The notes below the pieces were generated by a model that ran no database searches, was not told where the DNA came from, and saw only the letters and a list, made by a program, of their open reading frames with translations. Positions 8,158 to 17,115 of a DNA stretch of 64,000 bases are shown one piece after another. Source of the DNA: Terriglobia bacterium (GTDB lineage Bacteria; Acidobacteriota; Terriglobia; Bryobacterales; Bryobacteraceae); contig JAIQFS010000028.1 of the NCBI GenBank assembly GCA_020073145.1, positions 35,685 through 99,684 of the forward strand. Direction: 5' to 3'. Made by a program: the position numbers and the translations under genes. How positions within the stretch are numbered: position 1 is the first letter of the stretch; every line of letters begins with the position of its first letter.

Positions 8158-10486
8158 CGGCGGCTGCGCGCTTTTCGATCACCAATTCGCGATAGCTGTC
8201 CACGAGCCGGCGGGTGATGGCGGCCATATCCCAGTGGGCCTCCACCTCGGCGCGGGCCCGGGCGGCCATATCGGCCGCGGCTTGGGGATCGGCGAACAAT
8301 GCCAGGACGCGTTCGGCGAAGGCGGCGGGGTCATCGGCCAGCGCGCAGAACTCGCCATCCTGGCGCGCGAGCCCTTCGGCGCCGACGGTGGTGGAGACCA
8401 CGGGAATGCCGGCGGCGTAGGCTTCGAGCAGTTTGACCCGCACTCCCGAACCGCCCAAGATCGGACACACGAAGAGAGCGTATTGCGACAGGGGGCGGCG
8501 GACGTCGTCGACGTAACCAAGCATTTCAAGCGAGGTGGAGGAACCGGCGTAAACGTGCGGGGGGGGAGGATCGGATCCGGCCACCACCAGTCTTGCGGCG
8601 GGTTGCCGTTCGAGGATGAGGGGGAGGACGGAACGCACAAACCAATCGACGGCCACGCGGTTGGGGGTGTGGCGGAAGCTGCCCACGAAGAGCATGGTGA
8701 GAGGCTCGCGCCCGCAGGGGTGGAACTTGTAGCGGGATGTATCGATTCCGGCACGCAAGCCGGTGCGGAGCCGGGGCGCCAAGCCCGGCAGGAAGGAAAG
8801 CAGATAGTCGCGATTGGCAGGTGTGCAGACCTGGACTTGATCCCAGCGCGGCAGCATGCGCAGCTCATAGCGAAGCGCGCGCAGATACTCGACGCGCGCT
8901 TTTATTTCTTCGCCTGCGCCGCGCAGATGCCCCAGGCCGCGGGCGATGGACTGAAAGTAGATGTCATGCTCGAACAGCGCGGTGACGGTGCGGCGGAATC
9001 GGCCGGCGTATTGGGCCATGGCGGTGTATTCGATCTGGAGCACGTCGATGCGGCGGCGAAAGAGCTGACGATGGATGAGCCACTCCACGTCGGGGTTGGC
9101 GAACTCGCGCACGGCATACGGCAGCAGCGAGCCTAAGCCGCCAGGGCGTTCCTTGGAGCGGACGATCCACTCGGCGGAGGCGCAGAACTCGCGGAGCTCC
9201 CGATTGTCGCGTTCCTGAGCCGGCTCGTCGAGCAGTTCCACCACGTGCACTTCGGCGAGTTTGGCCATTTCGCGTAAGGTCTGATACATGAACACGCCGC
9301 CGCCGTGGACGGGAGGACAGATGGGATAGGGGGAAACGAATAAGACGCGAAGACGCGACGGAGACGACGCTTCGACCGGCGCGAAGCGGTCGTGATAATA
9401 GCCGCCGAGAGGCCGCAGGAAGGCCTCGGTGTCCGAGATGCAGGCGAGGCGCCGAGCGTTCCGGCGGGAACGGACGGCTTGGGGAAGCTGACGAAAGGCG
9501 CGGGCGAGGGCGGCCAGGTTCGGCCGTCCGGGGGAGTCGCCGAAGAGGACGCTGAGGAGGGCGCCGGCCCAGGCAAACGCAAAATGGGAGGAAAGGCGAC
9601 GCCATTCGTGGATGTTCTTCCAGGCGAAGAGCAGGTAATTCTTCTTCAACACCGACTGGATGCGGGCTTCGCTAAAGTGCTTGCCGATGGTGCCGCGATG
9701 CTCGTGAAAGACGATGCTGCGGGGCTGGTAGAGCACCTTCCAGCCGCGCTTCCAGGCCAGATAACCGAGTTCGGTGTCTTCGAGGTAGAAGGGCTCAAGG
9801 AGGGGGTCGAAGCCGCCTAGTTCGAGAAACTTGCGGCGGTCGAAGGCGCTCGATCCGCCGCCGCCGTAAAAACAGGGGAACAGGTCATCGATTTCGGGAT
9901 CGATGCGATGGCGCACTCGCAGGCCGCCATCCTGCCACCAGCCCTGGGTGAGGCCGGTCTCCTCGCGAAGCTTGTCCGGGTCGCTGAAGAAGATCTGACA
10001 GGAGACAGCGAACACGGCGGGATCGCGGAAGGCCTGGAGCAGGGGCGGGAGAAAATCGGGATCGACGCGCATGTCGTTGTTCAACAGGACCACGACATCG
10101 TGGCGCGCGGCTTGGAACCCTTCGTTGGAGCCGCCGCCGAAGCCGCGGTTGACCGGCAAGGGGACGACCTTGACGGAGGGGAATGCCGAATGCAAGAACT
10201 CGACGCTGCCATCGGTGGAGCCGTTGTCGACGACGATGATTTCACTTTCTGGATTGGCGGAGGTGGCGGCCACCACCGAGGGCAGGTATTTCTCCAACAG
10301 GTCTTTCCCGTTCCAATTGGGGATCACGATGGAAGCGGCGGAAGCTCGCGGCGGGACGGGTTCCGCGGCCGCACGGCGTCGGCTGAACCAATCCGACAGG
10401 AGCAACGCGAGCGCGGCGCCCGCGATCAGGAAGGGCGACAACAACAGCAGGGGCAGCGCGCGGAGGAATCGCTTGAGGAAGGACAT
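8132..10486 (-). CDS. bifunctional GT2-GT4 glycosyltransferase
   Basis: 784 residues joining two unrelated glycosyltransferase folds. Residues 11-31 form a membrane anchor. Residues ~50-300 are a GT2 domain (SIVIPNWNGKDLLEKYL, EIIVVDNGSTDGS, NRGFGGGSNEGF, VVLLNNDMRVD, FYLEDTELGYLAWKRGW). After a linker containing a hydrophobic stretch (~300-317), residues ~380-770 form a GT-B/GT4 domain (LRVLFVSPYPICPPVHGGG, LTMLFVGSFRHTPN, LFVCPILGGSGVRVKLLEAYAAGIPVVST). The GT4 acceptor/donor Glu lies in KLLEAYAAG. It probably adds two successive sugars. The start at 10486 is 1 bp from the stop of the methyltransferase gene, so the pair is translationally linked. Confidence 0.9.
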   Translation of the reverse strand: MSFLKRFLRALPLLLLSPFLIAGAALALLLSDWFSRRRAAAEPVPPRASAASIVIPNWNGKDLLEKYLPSVVAATSANPESEIIVVDNGSTDGSVEFLHSAFPSVKVVPLPVNRGFGGGSNEGFQAARHDVVVLLNNDMRVDPDFLPPLLQAFRDPAVFAVSCQIFFSDPDKLREETGLTQGWWQDGGLRVRHRIDPEIDDLFPCFYGGGGSSAFDRRKFLELGGFDPLLEPFYLEDTELGYLAWKRGWKVLYQPRSIVFHEHRGTIGKHFSEARIQSVLKKNYLLFAWKNIHEWRRLSSHFAFAWAGALLSVLFGDSPGRPNLAALARAFRQLPQAVRSRRNARRLACISDTEAFLRPLGGYYHDRFAPVEASSPSRLRVLFVSPYPICPPVHGGGVFMYQTLREMAKLAEVHVVELLDEPAQERDNRELREFCASAEWIVRSKERPGGLGSLLPYAVREFANPDVEWLIHRQLFRRRIDVLQIEYTAMAQYAGRFRRTVTALFEHDIYFQSIARGLGHLRGAGEEIKARVEYLRALRYELRMLPRWDQVQVCTPANRDYLLSFLPGLAPRLRTGLRAGIDTSRYKFHPCGREPLTMLFVGSFRHTPNRVAVDWFVRSVLPLILERQPAARLVVAGSDPPPPHVYAGSSTSLEMLGYVDDVRRPLSQYALFVCPILGGSGVRVKLLEAYAAGIPVVSTTVGAEGLARQDGEFCALADDPAAFAERVLALFADPQAAADMAARARAEVEAHWDMAAITRRLVDSYRELVIEKRAAAVTSASRPA

Positions 10487-10487
10487 G

Positions 10488-11714
10488 TCAGCGGGCGGAG
10501 AGATCGGGACCGAGGCCAATCTTGCGTCCCAACTTGACCCAGCCGGAGCGGCGGTAATACTCCAGCTGTTGTTGGAGGTGGAGAGTCTGGTCCGCGAGCT
10601 TCTGCAAACGGCGCGTCTGTTCTTCCAACTGGTGAGCCCAGGCGGTACGGGTTTCGAGATCCTGCTCGGTCCGGTGTAAGGCTTCAACGCCCTCTTTGAG
10701 CTGGGTGTCCAGGTCCAGGGCCCACCGCGTTCTCTCCTGGACGTCCTGTTCCAGCTCCTTCACCTTGGCCGAGTAGCCGGCGGTCACCCGGGCCAGCTCC
10801 TCCTGCAGTTCTACGATGCGGGCGCGTCGCTCGACGAGTTCCCGGTCGAGGGTCTGAGCCCATTGATTGCCGCGTTCCAGTTCTTGTTGGACGTGCTGGT
10901 GGGCTTCCAGAAGTTGCTCGTGCTCGCGATGGAGATCGTCGAGCCATTGGTTTTTGGTCTGAAGTTCGGCGGCGAGGAGGGCGATGTGGCGTTCGCGTTC
11001 CCGGAGCAAGTTGGCCGACTGCGGAATGTAGACGAAGGTCGGGTTCCCCATCTGGGGGCGATGGGCGCAGACCGCCAGGAAGAAGTGGGATTCGTCGGGG
11101 GCGGTGCGGCCGGCATCGACGCGGACATCGGCGGTGCGTCCGGCTTCACAGGGCTGAAACACGACACCCTCGACATGGTTTTCGAGGAAGAGGGACACAT
11201 CGGGGAAGACGGCCTTCAGTTCGGAGCCAAACTCGGCAAAATCGAACTCATGGACGTGGAACGGATTGGCGCCGCTGGCGCCGCGCGACTCGGAATAATA
11301 GAGGCGGTTGGGAGTGGAGACGACGAATTGACCGCCGGGAGCGAGGAGGCGCCGCGCCTCGAGGAGCAACTGGCGCCATTCGTGGAGGTGTTCGATGACT
11401 TCGAAGGCGACCACCAGATCGAAGGAGGCATCGGGGTGAGGCAAGGCGGTGCAGGAGGCCTGTTCGAACCGGAGATTGGGCAAGGGGTAGTGAGCGCGCG
11501 CGAAATCCACGGCTTCGGCGGCAGTGTCGGCGCCCACCACGGAGGAGGCCGCGAGCGCCAGTTCCGCGGAACCGTAGCCGGCGCCGCATCCGGCGTCGAG
11601 CACGCGCTTGCCGCCGGCCAGGCGGGCGGCGAAGGTATAGCGCGCCAAGTGTTCGTTCAGCAGATCGACATCCACCTGGCCGGGGATGACACGCTCGCCG
11701 GTAAACTCAAGCAC
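10488..11714 (-). CDS. SAM-dependent methyltransferase with C-terminal coiled coil
   Basis: 408 residues, GTG start. Residues 1-160 form a class I methyltransferase: motif I VLDAGCGAGYGSAEL (~38-52), VVGADTAAEAVDFA, SFDLVVAFEVIEHLHEW and LLAPGGQFVVSTPN. Residues ~230-395 form a long coiled coil with many Leu/Glu/Arg heptads. The order methyltransferase plus coiled coil next to a Wzt-type ATPase recalls WbdD-like enzymes, which cap O-antigen chains and use the coiled coil as a molecular ruler; that role is inferred here and no kinase domain is present. It overlaps the 3' end of the ATPase gene by 8 bp. Confidence 0.88.
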   Translation of the reverse strand: MLEFTGERVIPGQVDVDLLNEHLARYTFAARLAGGKRVLDAGCGAGYGSAELALAASSVVGADTAAEAVDFARAHYPLPNLRFEQASCTALPHPDASFDLVVAFEVIEHLHEWRQLLLEARRLLAPGGQFVVSTPNRLYYSESRGASGANPFHVHEFDFAEFGSELKAVFPDVSLFLENHVEGVVFQPCEAGRTADVRVDAGRTAPDESHFFLAVCAHRPQMGNPTFVYIPQSANLLRERERHIALLAAELQTKNQWLDDLHREHEQLLEAHQHVQQELERGNQWAQTLDRELVERRARIVELQEELARVTAGYSAKVKELEQDVQERTRWALDLDTQLKEGVEALHRTEQDLETRTAWAHQLEEQTRRLQKLADQTLHLQQQLEYYRRSGWVKLGRKIGLGPDLSAR

Positions 11715-13032
11715 GGGGATGCTCCACCAGCGGGGCAGCCTGGCCGCGCGGGGCGCCGAGGCGGGAGTTCACGTCCACGCGGCAGGGAATATGAATATAT
11801 CCGTAGACCTCTCCTTGGGAGCGCTCCATCTGCAGAACGATGGCGTTGTCGATCCAATCGCAGACCGTGAAATCGTGCAAGGAACCGTCGGAAATTGCCG
11901 GAGAGAAGGAGAACGCGGCCGGATAGAGTTCGGGCAGGTCGGTATGAAAATCCACGGTCAGGATGTCGCCAGGACGCAGGGGCGACAGCGTGCAGTCTTC
12001 GCGCGCAGTATCAGTGCCCCAAAAATCGATGCCTAACTGGTTGCGCAGCATGAAGCCGACGATGGGGTTGGGGAGGTGGTCGTGAGCGCGTACGCTGATG
12101 CGGATCAGGATGCGCGAGCCGGGCTCGAGCCAATGCAGCGGGTAGCCCTGCTGGTTCAGCACGACGATCCCCAAGACTACGGCGCGGCCATCGCCGTAGC
12201 GGCGATCGATATTGGGGAGGTTTTCGACGGTTTCGGGTGAGGAGGCTACTGGCCCCAGTGCGGCTTCGCCGGAATGCGCGTGGCGCAGGAGGTAGCGGGA
12301 GTCCTTGGCCGTCATGGCCGCCAGATAGTCGCCGACGACCTGCTCGGGGGAGCCGAGGCCGGCCATACGTCCGTGGTCGAGCCAAAGGACGCGGTCACCC
12401 ACGGCTTTGACGTCGGCCAGGGAGTGGGAGACGAACAGAATGGTGACGCCGCGGGCGCGGAGCTCGTGAACTTTGCGCATGCAGCGCTGGCGAAAGCCCA
12501 GGTCGCCGACGGCCAGGGCTTCATCGACGAGCAGGATCTCGGGATCGACATGAACGGCGATGGCGAAGGCCAGCCTGACCACCATGCCGCTGGAATAGGT
12601 GCGGACGGGCTGGTTGAGGAAGCGGCCAATTTCTGCGAAATCCTCGATATCCCGATACTTTTGGTCGATCTGGCGAGTGGTCAGTCCCAGGATGGCGCCA
12701 TTGAGGTAGAGGTTATCACGGCCGGTAAACTCAGGGTTGAAGCCTGCGCCGAGTTCGAGCAAGGCGGCGACGCGGCCGGAGACCTCGACGGCGCCCTCGG
12801 TGGGCTGCAGAATGCCGGCGACGATTTGCAGCAGAGTACTTTTGCCGGAGCCGTTCTCACCGAGGATGCAGAAGGTTTCGCCGCGCTGGACCTCGAAGGA
12901 GACGTCGCGCAGCGCCCAGAAGTCGCGATGGCGTTTCCAACGATTGAGGGAAAGAAGCTCTCCGAGACGGTCTCCGGGCGCGTCGTAGATGCCGTAGCTC
13001 TTGGAGACACTCTGGAACTGGACGCTCTTCAC
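11707..13032 (-). CDS. wzt: Wzt-type polysaccharide ABC transporter ATPase with C-terminal carbohydrate-binding domain
   Basis: 441 residues, GTG start. ABC domain ~1-250: Walker A ILGENGSGKST (~57-66), the degenerate signature TYSSGMVVRLAFA typical of polysaccharide exporters, Walker B EILLVDEALAVGD, and H-loop FVSHSLADV. The C-terminal ~170 residues are beta-rich (ILIRISVRAHDHLPNPIVGF, LGIDFWGTDT) and match the Wzt substrate-binding domain, which reads the modified end of an exported chain. The partner permease Wzm is normally adjacent but none is present upstream or downstream here. The gene leads the cluster. No strong ribosome site is visible before the GTG. Confidence 0.92.
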   Translation of the reverse strand: MKSVQFQSVSKSYGIYDAPGDRLGELLSLNRWKRHRDFWALRDVSFEVQRGETFCILGENGSGKSTLLQIVAGILQPTEGAVEVSGRVAALLELGAGFNPEFTGRDNLYLNGAILGLTTRQIDQKYRDIEDFAEIGRFLNQPVRTYSSGMVVRLAFAIAVHVDPEILLVDEALAVGDLGFRQRCMRKVHELRARGVTILFVSHSLADVKAVGDRVLWLDHGRMAGLGSPEQVVGDYLAAMTAKDSRYLLRHAHSGEAALGPVASSPETVENLPNIDRRYGDGRAVVLGIVVLNQQGYPLHWLEPGSRILIRISVRAHDHLPNPIVGFMLRNQLGIDFWGTDTAREDCTLSPLRPGDILTVDFHTDLPELYPAAFSFSPAISDGSLHDFTVCDWIDNAIVLQMERSQGEVYGYIHIPCRVDVNSRLGAPRGQAAPLVEHPRA

Positions 13033-13550
13033 AAGGATCAGGAGAAAGACCAGTGTATCGGAAGTGCAGTGGAGGTTGGGGGTGGGAAGAAATCAGTGGG
13101 AAGAAATCGCAAAGGCGGCCGCCTGCCCCTCCTGTCATCGCCGAACTCGCGAGCCGGACCGACAAGCGGTATAACACCGCGGCGCCAACAGCTAAATTCC
13201 TAGGGCGCGTCAGGACTCGCGGCCGGTCAGCCGAGGAAGCCGGTAGCCGCCTTCATAGTGGATTGGTTCTATGCACTTCCTCCTTGCAAGTGGCGCCCCC
13301 TCATCAGGGGTCACATTACACCCTCTTCAGAGAAAAGGGTCCGGAGAACGGAAAGAACCGTTCCCAACCACAATATGCTCCCCAATTCGCGAAATGTCAA
13401 GGAGTCCGGAGATGGCGGCGCATGGGGTGACCTTCCGTCCGATGCGACGCAAGAATCCACGCTGTTTATCTTCTGGGGGGGCGGCTGATATAATCCGGAA
13501 AGCACCGCGGCCCCGGGAGTTCCCGCGGCCGACCAGGAGGTTTTGTCTTC
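13033..13550. other. 518-bp divergent intergenic region
   Basis: No convincing gene is seen. A -10 hexamer TATAAT at 13489-13494 lies 57 bp before the start of the secreted protein gene at 13551, preceded 18 bp upstream by a weak TTTATC. Inverted segments occur near 13355 (GAACGG and CCGTTC separated by 6 bases). On the minus strand no clear promoter for wzt was found. Reading frames here are short, lack ribosome sites and show no family features. Confidence 0.5.
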
Positions 13551-14384
13551 ATGCGATTCTTCGGCTTGATCCTGATCACTCTGGGAGTGACAGTGTGTTG
13601 GCTGGCGGTTCCCAGCGCCGCCCAGACTCCAGCCGGGCAAGCGCCGGGGGCGAGCGCGCCCTCGAACCTACCGCCTCCAGGCGGAAGCGTTCAGACCCCA
13701 GGCGCCAGGCGAGGCGGACTTCGCCCGCCGGCGGTGACGGGGCCGACGCCACGGCTACCCGACGGCAAACCGGATTTCTCGGGCGTCTGGCGTCCGGACA
13801 ACAATTTTGTGGGCGACCTGACGCGGGCACTCAAGCCGGGTGAGTCGATCTCGCTCAAGCCGGAATGGGAGAAGATTTTTAAGTCCCGCAAAGCCGGTGA
13901 CGATCCGGAAGCCAATTGCCTGCCGACGGGAGTGCCGCGGATGGCGCCTTATCCCTGGACGATTGCTCAGGCTCCGGGGCGCCTCTTCTTCATCTTCGAG
14001 GGGAACATCCACAGTTTCCGGCAGATCTTCATGGACGGTCGAAAGCACACCGAGGATCCGGACCCGACGTGGTATGGGGAATCCATCGGGCATTGGGAGG
14101 GCGACACCCTGGTGGTCGATACGGTCGGATTCAACGACAAATTCTGGTTCGATTTTGCAGGCCACCCGCATACCGAAAAACTCCACACCATCGAACGCTA
14201 TACGCGGACCGATCTGGGGACGCTGGTAGACGAAGTCACCGTTGAGGATCCCGGCGCGTACACCAAACCGTTCACGATTGTCGGCAGGAATCGCCTCGAC
14301 CCAAAAGGCGAGATCATGGAGTATATCTGCCAAGAGAACAATCAGGATCCGACCCACATCACGGGTCCGGCGGCACCGCTCTAG
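13551..14384 (+). CDS. secreted conserved protein of unknown function (PDFSGVW family)
   Basis: 277 residues. Signal peptide 1-24 (cleavage near SAAQ), then a Pro/Gly-rich low-complexity region (25-65). The conserved core starts RLPDGKPDFSGVWRPDNNFVGDL and continues with CLPTGVPRMAPYPW, FFIFEGNIHSFRQIFMDGR and WYGESIGHWEGDTLVVDT. I recall this PDFSGVW...GHWEGDTLVVDT arrangement as an abundant secreted family in Acidobacteria and some Proteobacteria; no function has been assigned that I know of. An AGGAGG ribosome site precedes the ATG, and a TATAAT box lies upstream. It stands alone between wzt and a small coiled-coil gene. Confidence 0.85.
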   Translation: MRFFGLILITLGVTVCWLAVPSAAQTPAGQAPGASAPSNLPPPGGSVQTPGARRGGLRPPAVTGPTPRLPDGKPDFSGVWRPDNNFVGDLTRALKPGESISLKPEWEKIFKSRKAGDDPEANCLPTGVPRMAPYPWTIAQAPGRLFFIFEGNIHSFRQIFMDGRKHTEDPDPTWYGESIGHWEGDTLVVDTVGFNDKFWFDFAGHPHTEKLHTIERYTRTDLGTLVDEVTVEDPGAYTKPFTIVGRNRLDPKGEIMEYICQENNQDPTHITGPAAPL

Positions 14385-14443
14385 ACTGAGGGAAAGCCAA
14401 GGAGTCCGGTTTTCGGGAAGCCGCCTTGGTCGTAGGGGGCCGC

Positions 14444-14671
14444 TTAGGAATTGGTCCGGTCTTTGGGACGTTTGGCCCGGCTGGCCCAGTAGTTTTTCAT
14501 GCGTTTGGAAACCTCGGCGCGTTCCTTCGCACCCATCGATTTCCTGCCGCGGCGTTTTGAAGGCGTGGGCACCGGTCCCGTCGTCCCCTGGAGTTCTTCC
14601 AGTTGAGCAATGATCCGCTCCAATTGCTCCTTCCGGGCGCGTAACTCACCGATTGCCTTGTAAAGGTCCAT
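14444..14671 (-). CDS. small coiled-coil protein with basic GRKSM/YWASR motif (copy 1)
   Basis: 75 residues. Residues 1-30 form a coiled coil (MDLYKAIGELRARKEQLERI), followed by a Thr/Pro linker, KRRGRKSM, then a basic helix ending VSKRMKNYWASRAKR. The basic half resembles a minor-groove or NUMOD3/AT-hook-like DNA-binding element. A second copy lies at 53743-53994 with the same architecture. An AGGAGG ribosome site lies just upstream of the ATG on the minus strand. It precedes no obvious operon partner. I recall similar proteins in several acidobacterial genomes. DNA binding is inferred from charge and motif only. Confidence 0.75.
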   Translation of the reverse strand: MDLYKAIGELRARKEQLERIIAQLEELQGTTGPVPTPSKRRGRKSMGAKERAEVSKRMKNYWASRAKRPKDRTNS

Positions 14672-14754
14672 GGCGCCCCTCCTCCAGTGAGGGGAAAAAC
14701 CCGCGTTTTGCCAATTTTAGCATTGGCGAAGCCGGGGGGAGAATCCGAATCGCC

Positions 14755-15633
14755 CTAGTTTCCCTGTTTTTGCTGGTCCAGGATGGCGTGAAAAGCCGTC
14801 TCCTGGATGTCCAGCTCCGCTTGATAACCCGCGGGATCGATGAAGGGGTTGGAGCCCTTGCCCAGCCTGGGGTACTTTTCGGCCAAGTTGTACATTGCGG
14901 GATGCGAACCCAACGGGACATCGCACGGGAGCGCGCGCAGAATCTTGAAGCTCCGCAAGTATTCATCGGCGATCTGGGGAATCTCGGGATTGTTGACGAG
15001 CTTGAATCCGGGGTTGACGCCGACGCTGCCGATGATCACCACGTCGTACGACTTGCCGCCGTCTTGAACCTTAAGGGTCCAGGTGGTGCAGCCGCGCGTG
15101 TGGCCAGGAGTCAGGTGGGCCACTAATATCGTGCCACCCAGGGTCACCGGGTCTCCATCGTGGAGAATGCGGTCAATGGGATGCGGCTTGTTGCCCGGCG
15201 TCATCGCGTGGAGGGCGGGAACATCCTGCTCCATGGCCATGACGCGGGCACCGGTCAGTTCCTTGACCATGGCGTCGCCCTGCATATGGTCGGCGTGAGC
15301 ATGGCTTCCGAGCAGGATCTTGACGTCGCTCCACCGGAAGCCGAGCTTCTCCACCGAAGAGCGGATGATGGGGACGGTGCGCTCGTAGTCGCTATTGATG
15401 AGGATCAGCCCGTCCGGAGTCGCAATGAGAAACGACGCCAGCGACTCAGTGCCGACGTAATACAGATTCCCGATGATCTTGTGCGGAGGAAACTGTGTGT
15501 CCTGTTGCTCCCGGGTACCGACGTTACGCCGGAAGAGTTCTTCGAGAGTCCAGACTTTCGTGCCTTGGGCGGCCAGCGACGAAGCGCTCAAACAGCAAGC
15601 CAGGATGGCCGGAAGCAGGTGGAGGGCTCGCAT
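14755..15633 (-). CDS. metallo-beta-lactamase, subclass B3 type
   Basis: 292 residues with signal peptide (1-22, SLAAQ). The zinc ligands of a B3 enzyme are all visible: H111, H113, D115, H116 in GSHAHADHMQGD, H178 in TPGHTRGCTTW, and H244 in LGSHPAMYNL. The length is that of periplasmic B3 enzymes. It should hydrolyse beta-lactam rings in the periplasm; related non-lactamase hydrolases share the ligand set, so the substrate is inferred. The gene stands alone, 83 bp beyond the small coiled-coil gene and divergent from trxB. It is not next to the BlaI/BlaR pair of this window (58-61 kb). Confidence 0.85.
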   Translation of the reverse strand: MRALHLLPAILACCLSASSLAAQGTKVWTLEELFRRNVGTREQQDTQFPPHKIIGNLYYVGTESLASFLIATPDGLILINSDYERTVPIIRSSVEKLGFRWSDVKILLGSHAHADHMQGDAMVKELTGARVMAMEQDVPALHAMTPGNKPHPIDRILHDGDPVTLGGTILVAHLTPGHTRGCTTWTLKVQDGGKSYDVVIIGSVGVNPGFKLVNNPEIPQIADEYLRSFKILRALPCDVPLGSHPAMYNLAEKYPRLGKGSNPFIDPAGYQAELDIQETAFHAILDQQKQGN

Positions 15634-15778
15634 TGTCGGTCAGCATATCACAAGGAAGCCGGGAGGATTCGAGCGGTGCGGTGGCCAGAGGTGCGGCGGC
15701 CAGCCAGGAAGACCGCGGACGGGGGACTCTGGCGCGGGGGGGCAACCCACTGGAATTCTGGTACATTGAGAAATTCCC

Positions 15779-16702
15779 ATGCGCAATGTCGTGATCATTG
15801 GTTCCGGGTGTGCTGGTAATACGGCGGCGGTGTATGCCGCGCGCGCCAATCTGAAGCCGCTGGTGGTGAGCGGCCACGAGGCCGGCGGCCAGCTTTCGTT
15901 AACCACGCTGGTGGAGAACTTTCCCGGCTTTCCGGAGGGCATCAACGGGCCGGACCTGGTCGAGAACATTAAGAAGCAGGCGGAACATTTCGGCGCGGAA
16001 TATGTGCACGGTAACGTGCTCGAAGCCGACCTGTCGCAACGTCCGTTCCGGCTGAATGTGGAAGGGGAATGGACGGAAACGCGCACGGTGATTGTGGCGT
16101 CGGGGGCTTCGGCGCGTTGGCTGGGCCTGCCATCGGAACAGAAGCTGATCGGCCACGGGGTCAGCTCGTGCGCGACGTGCGACGGGTTCTTCTACCGCAA
16201 CAAGAAGATCATGGTGATTGGCGGCGGAGACTCCGCGATGGAGGAAGCGAACTTCCTGACGCGCTTTGGCCAGGAAGTCGCACTGGTCCACCGGCGGGAG
16301 GAATTCCGCGCCTCCAAGATCATGCTGGACCGGGTGCGCGCCAACCCTAAAGTCAAACTTCTCACCAATACGGTGGTGGAGGAGATCTTCGATGTATCGA
16401 AGGACTTGGTCACCGGCGCGCGTTTGCACAACGTCAAGACGGGGCAGACCTGGGACGAGCCCGTGGATGGGTTCTTCGTGGCCATTGGCCACATTCCCAA
16501 TACGGCCGTGTTCCAAGGCCAGATCCTGACCGATGCGGACGGATACATCCTCTCGCAGGGCGGTGCGCGCACCAACGTGAAGGGCGTCTTTCACGCCGGC
16601 GACGTCCAGGACCGCACGTACCGTCAGGCCATCACCGCCGCCGGAGCGGGATGCATGGCCGCCATCGAGGCCGAGCGGTTTCTGGAAGCGGAGGGACACT
16701 GA
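15779..16702 (+). CDS. trxB: thioredoxin reductase
   Basis: 307 residues. NADPH-dependent FAD enzyme that reduces thioredoxin. The FAD-binding motif is IIGSGCAGNTAAVYAA (8-23), where the usual GSGPAG has Cys for Pro at residue 11. The redox pair is C131-A-T-C134 in SSCATCDGFFY, the NADPH motif is VIGGGDSAMEEANFL, and the C-terminal FAD motif is GVFHAGDVQDRTYRQAITAAGAG. The length is standard. ridA follows after 4 bp, so the two form an operon. The extra Cys in the dinucleotide fold is unusual. Confidence 0.95.
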   Translation: MRNVVIIGSGCAGNTAAVYAARANLKPLVVSGHEAGGQLSLTTLVENFPGFPEGINGPDLVENIKKQAEHFGAEYVHGNVLEADLSQRPFRLNVEGEWTETRTVIVASGASARWLGLPSEQKLIGHGVSSCATCDGFFYRNKKIMVIGGGDSAMEEANFLTRFGQEVALVHRREEFRASKIMLDRVRANPKVKLLTNTVVEEIFDVSKDLVTGARLHNVKTGQTWDEPVDGFFVAIGHIPNTAVFQGQILTDADGYILSQGGARTNVKGVFHAGDVQDRTYRQAITAAGAGCMAAIEAERFLEAEGH

Positions 16703-16706
16703 AGCT

Positions 16707-17069
16707 ATGATCGAGCGGATTCATCCACCGGGAGCGCCGGCGCCGCGCGGGCCCTATTCGCCGGCGGTGCGGGGCGGGGACTTCATCTTCGTTTCAGGGC
16801 AGGTGCCTCCGGAACCCGGCGACATCGGGCACGAAACCCGGCAAGTGCTGAACAACCTCAAGGGCATCCTGGAAGGCTGCGGAGCGACGCTGGCGGACGT
16901 GGTCAAATGCTCCGTGTTTCTGGCCGACGGCAGAGATTTTGCCGGCATGAACGCGGTCTACGCGGAATTCTTCGGCGAGTCGAAGCCGGCGCGCAGTACG
17001 GTAGTCACCGGGTTCGCGATTCCGAACATCAAAGTAGAAATCGACGCCATCGTGTACAAGCCGCGGTAG
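16707..17069 (+). CDS. ridA: RidA-family enamine/imine deaminase
   Basis: 120 residues, the standard length. It hydrolyses reactive 2-aminoacrylate-type enamines made by PLP enzymes. Motifs: APRGPYSPAVRGGDFIFVSGQVP at the start, LADVVKCSVFLAD, and KPARSTVVTGFAIPNIKVEIDAIVYK, with the substrate-binding Arg in PARST and the Glu in VEIDA. It lies 4 bp after trxB. Trimeric cytoplasmic enzyme. Confidence 0.93.
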   Translation: MIERIHPPGAPAPRGPYSPAVRGGDFIFVSGQVPPEPGDIGHETRQVLNNLKGILEGCGATLADVVKCSVFLADGRDFAGMNAVYAEFFGESKPARSTVVTGFAIPNIKVEIDAIVYKPR

Positions 17070-17115
17070 CGTGTCCGCGGGCTGGAAGCCGGTCCCACAC
17101 CTGGCGAACGGCGGG

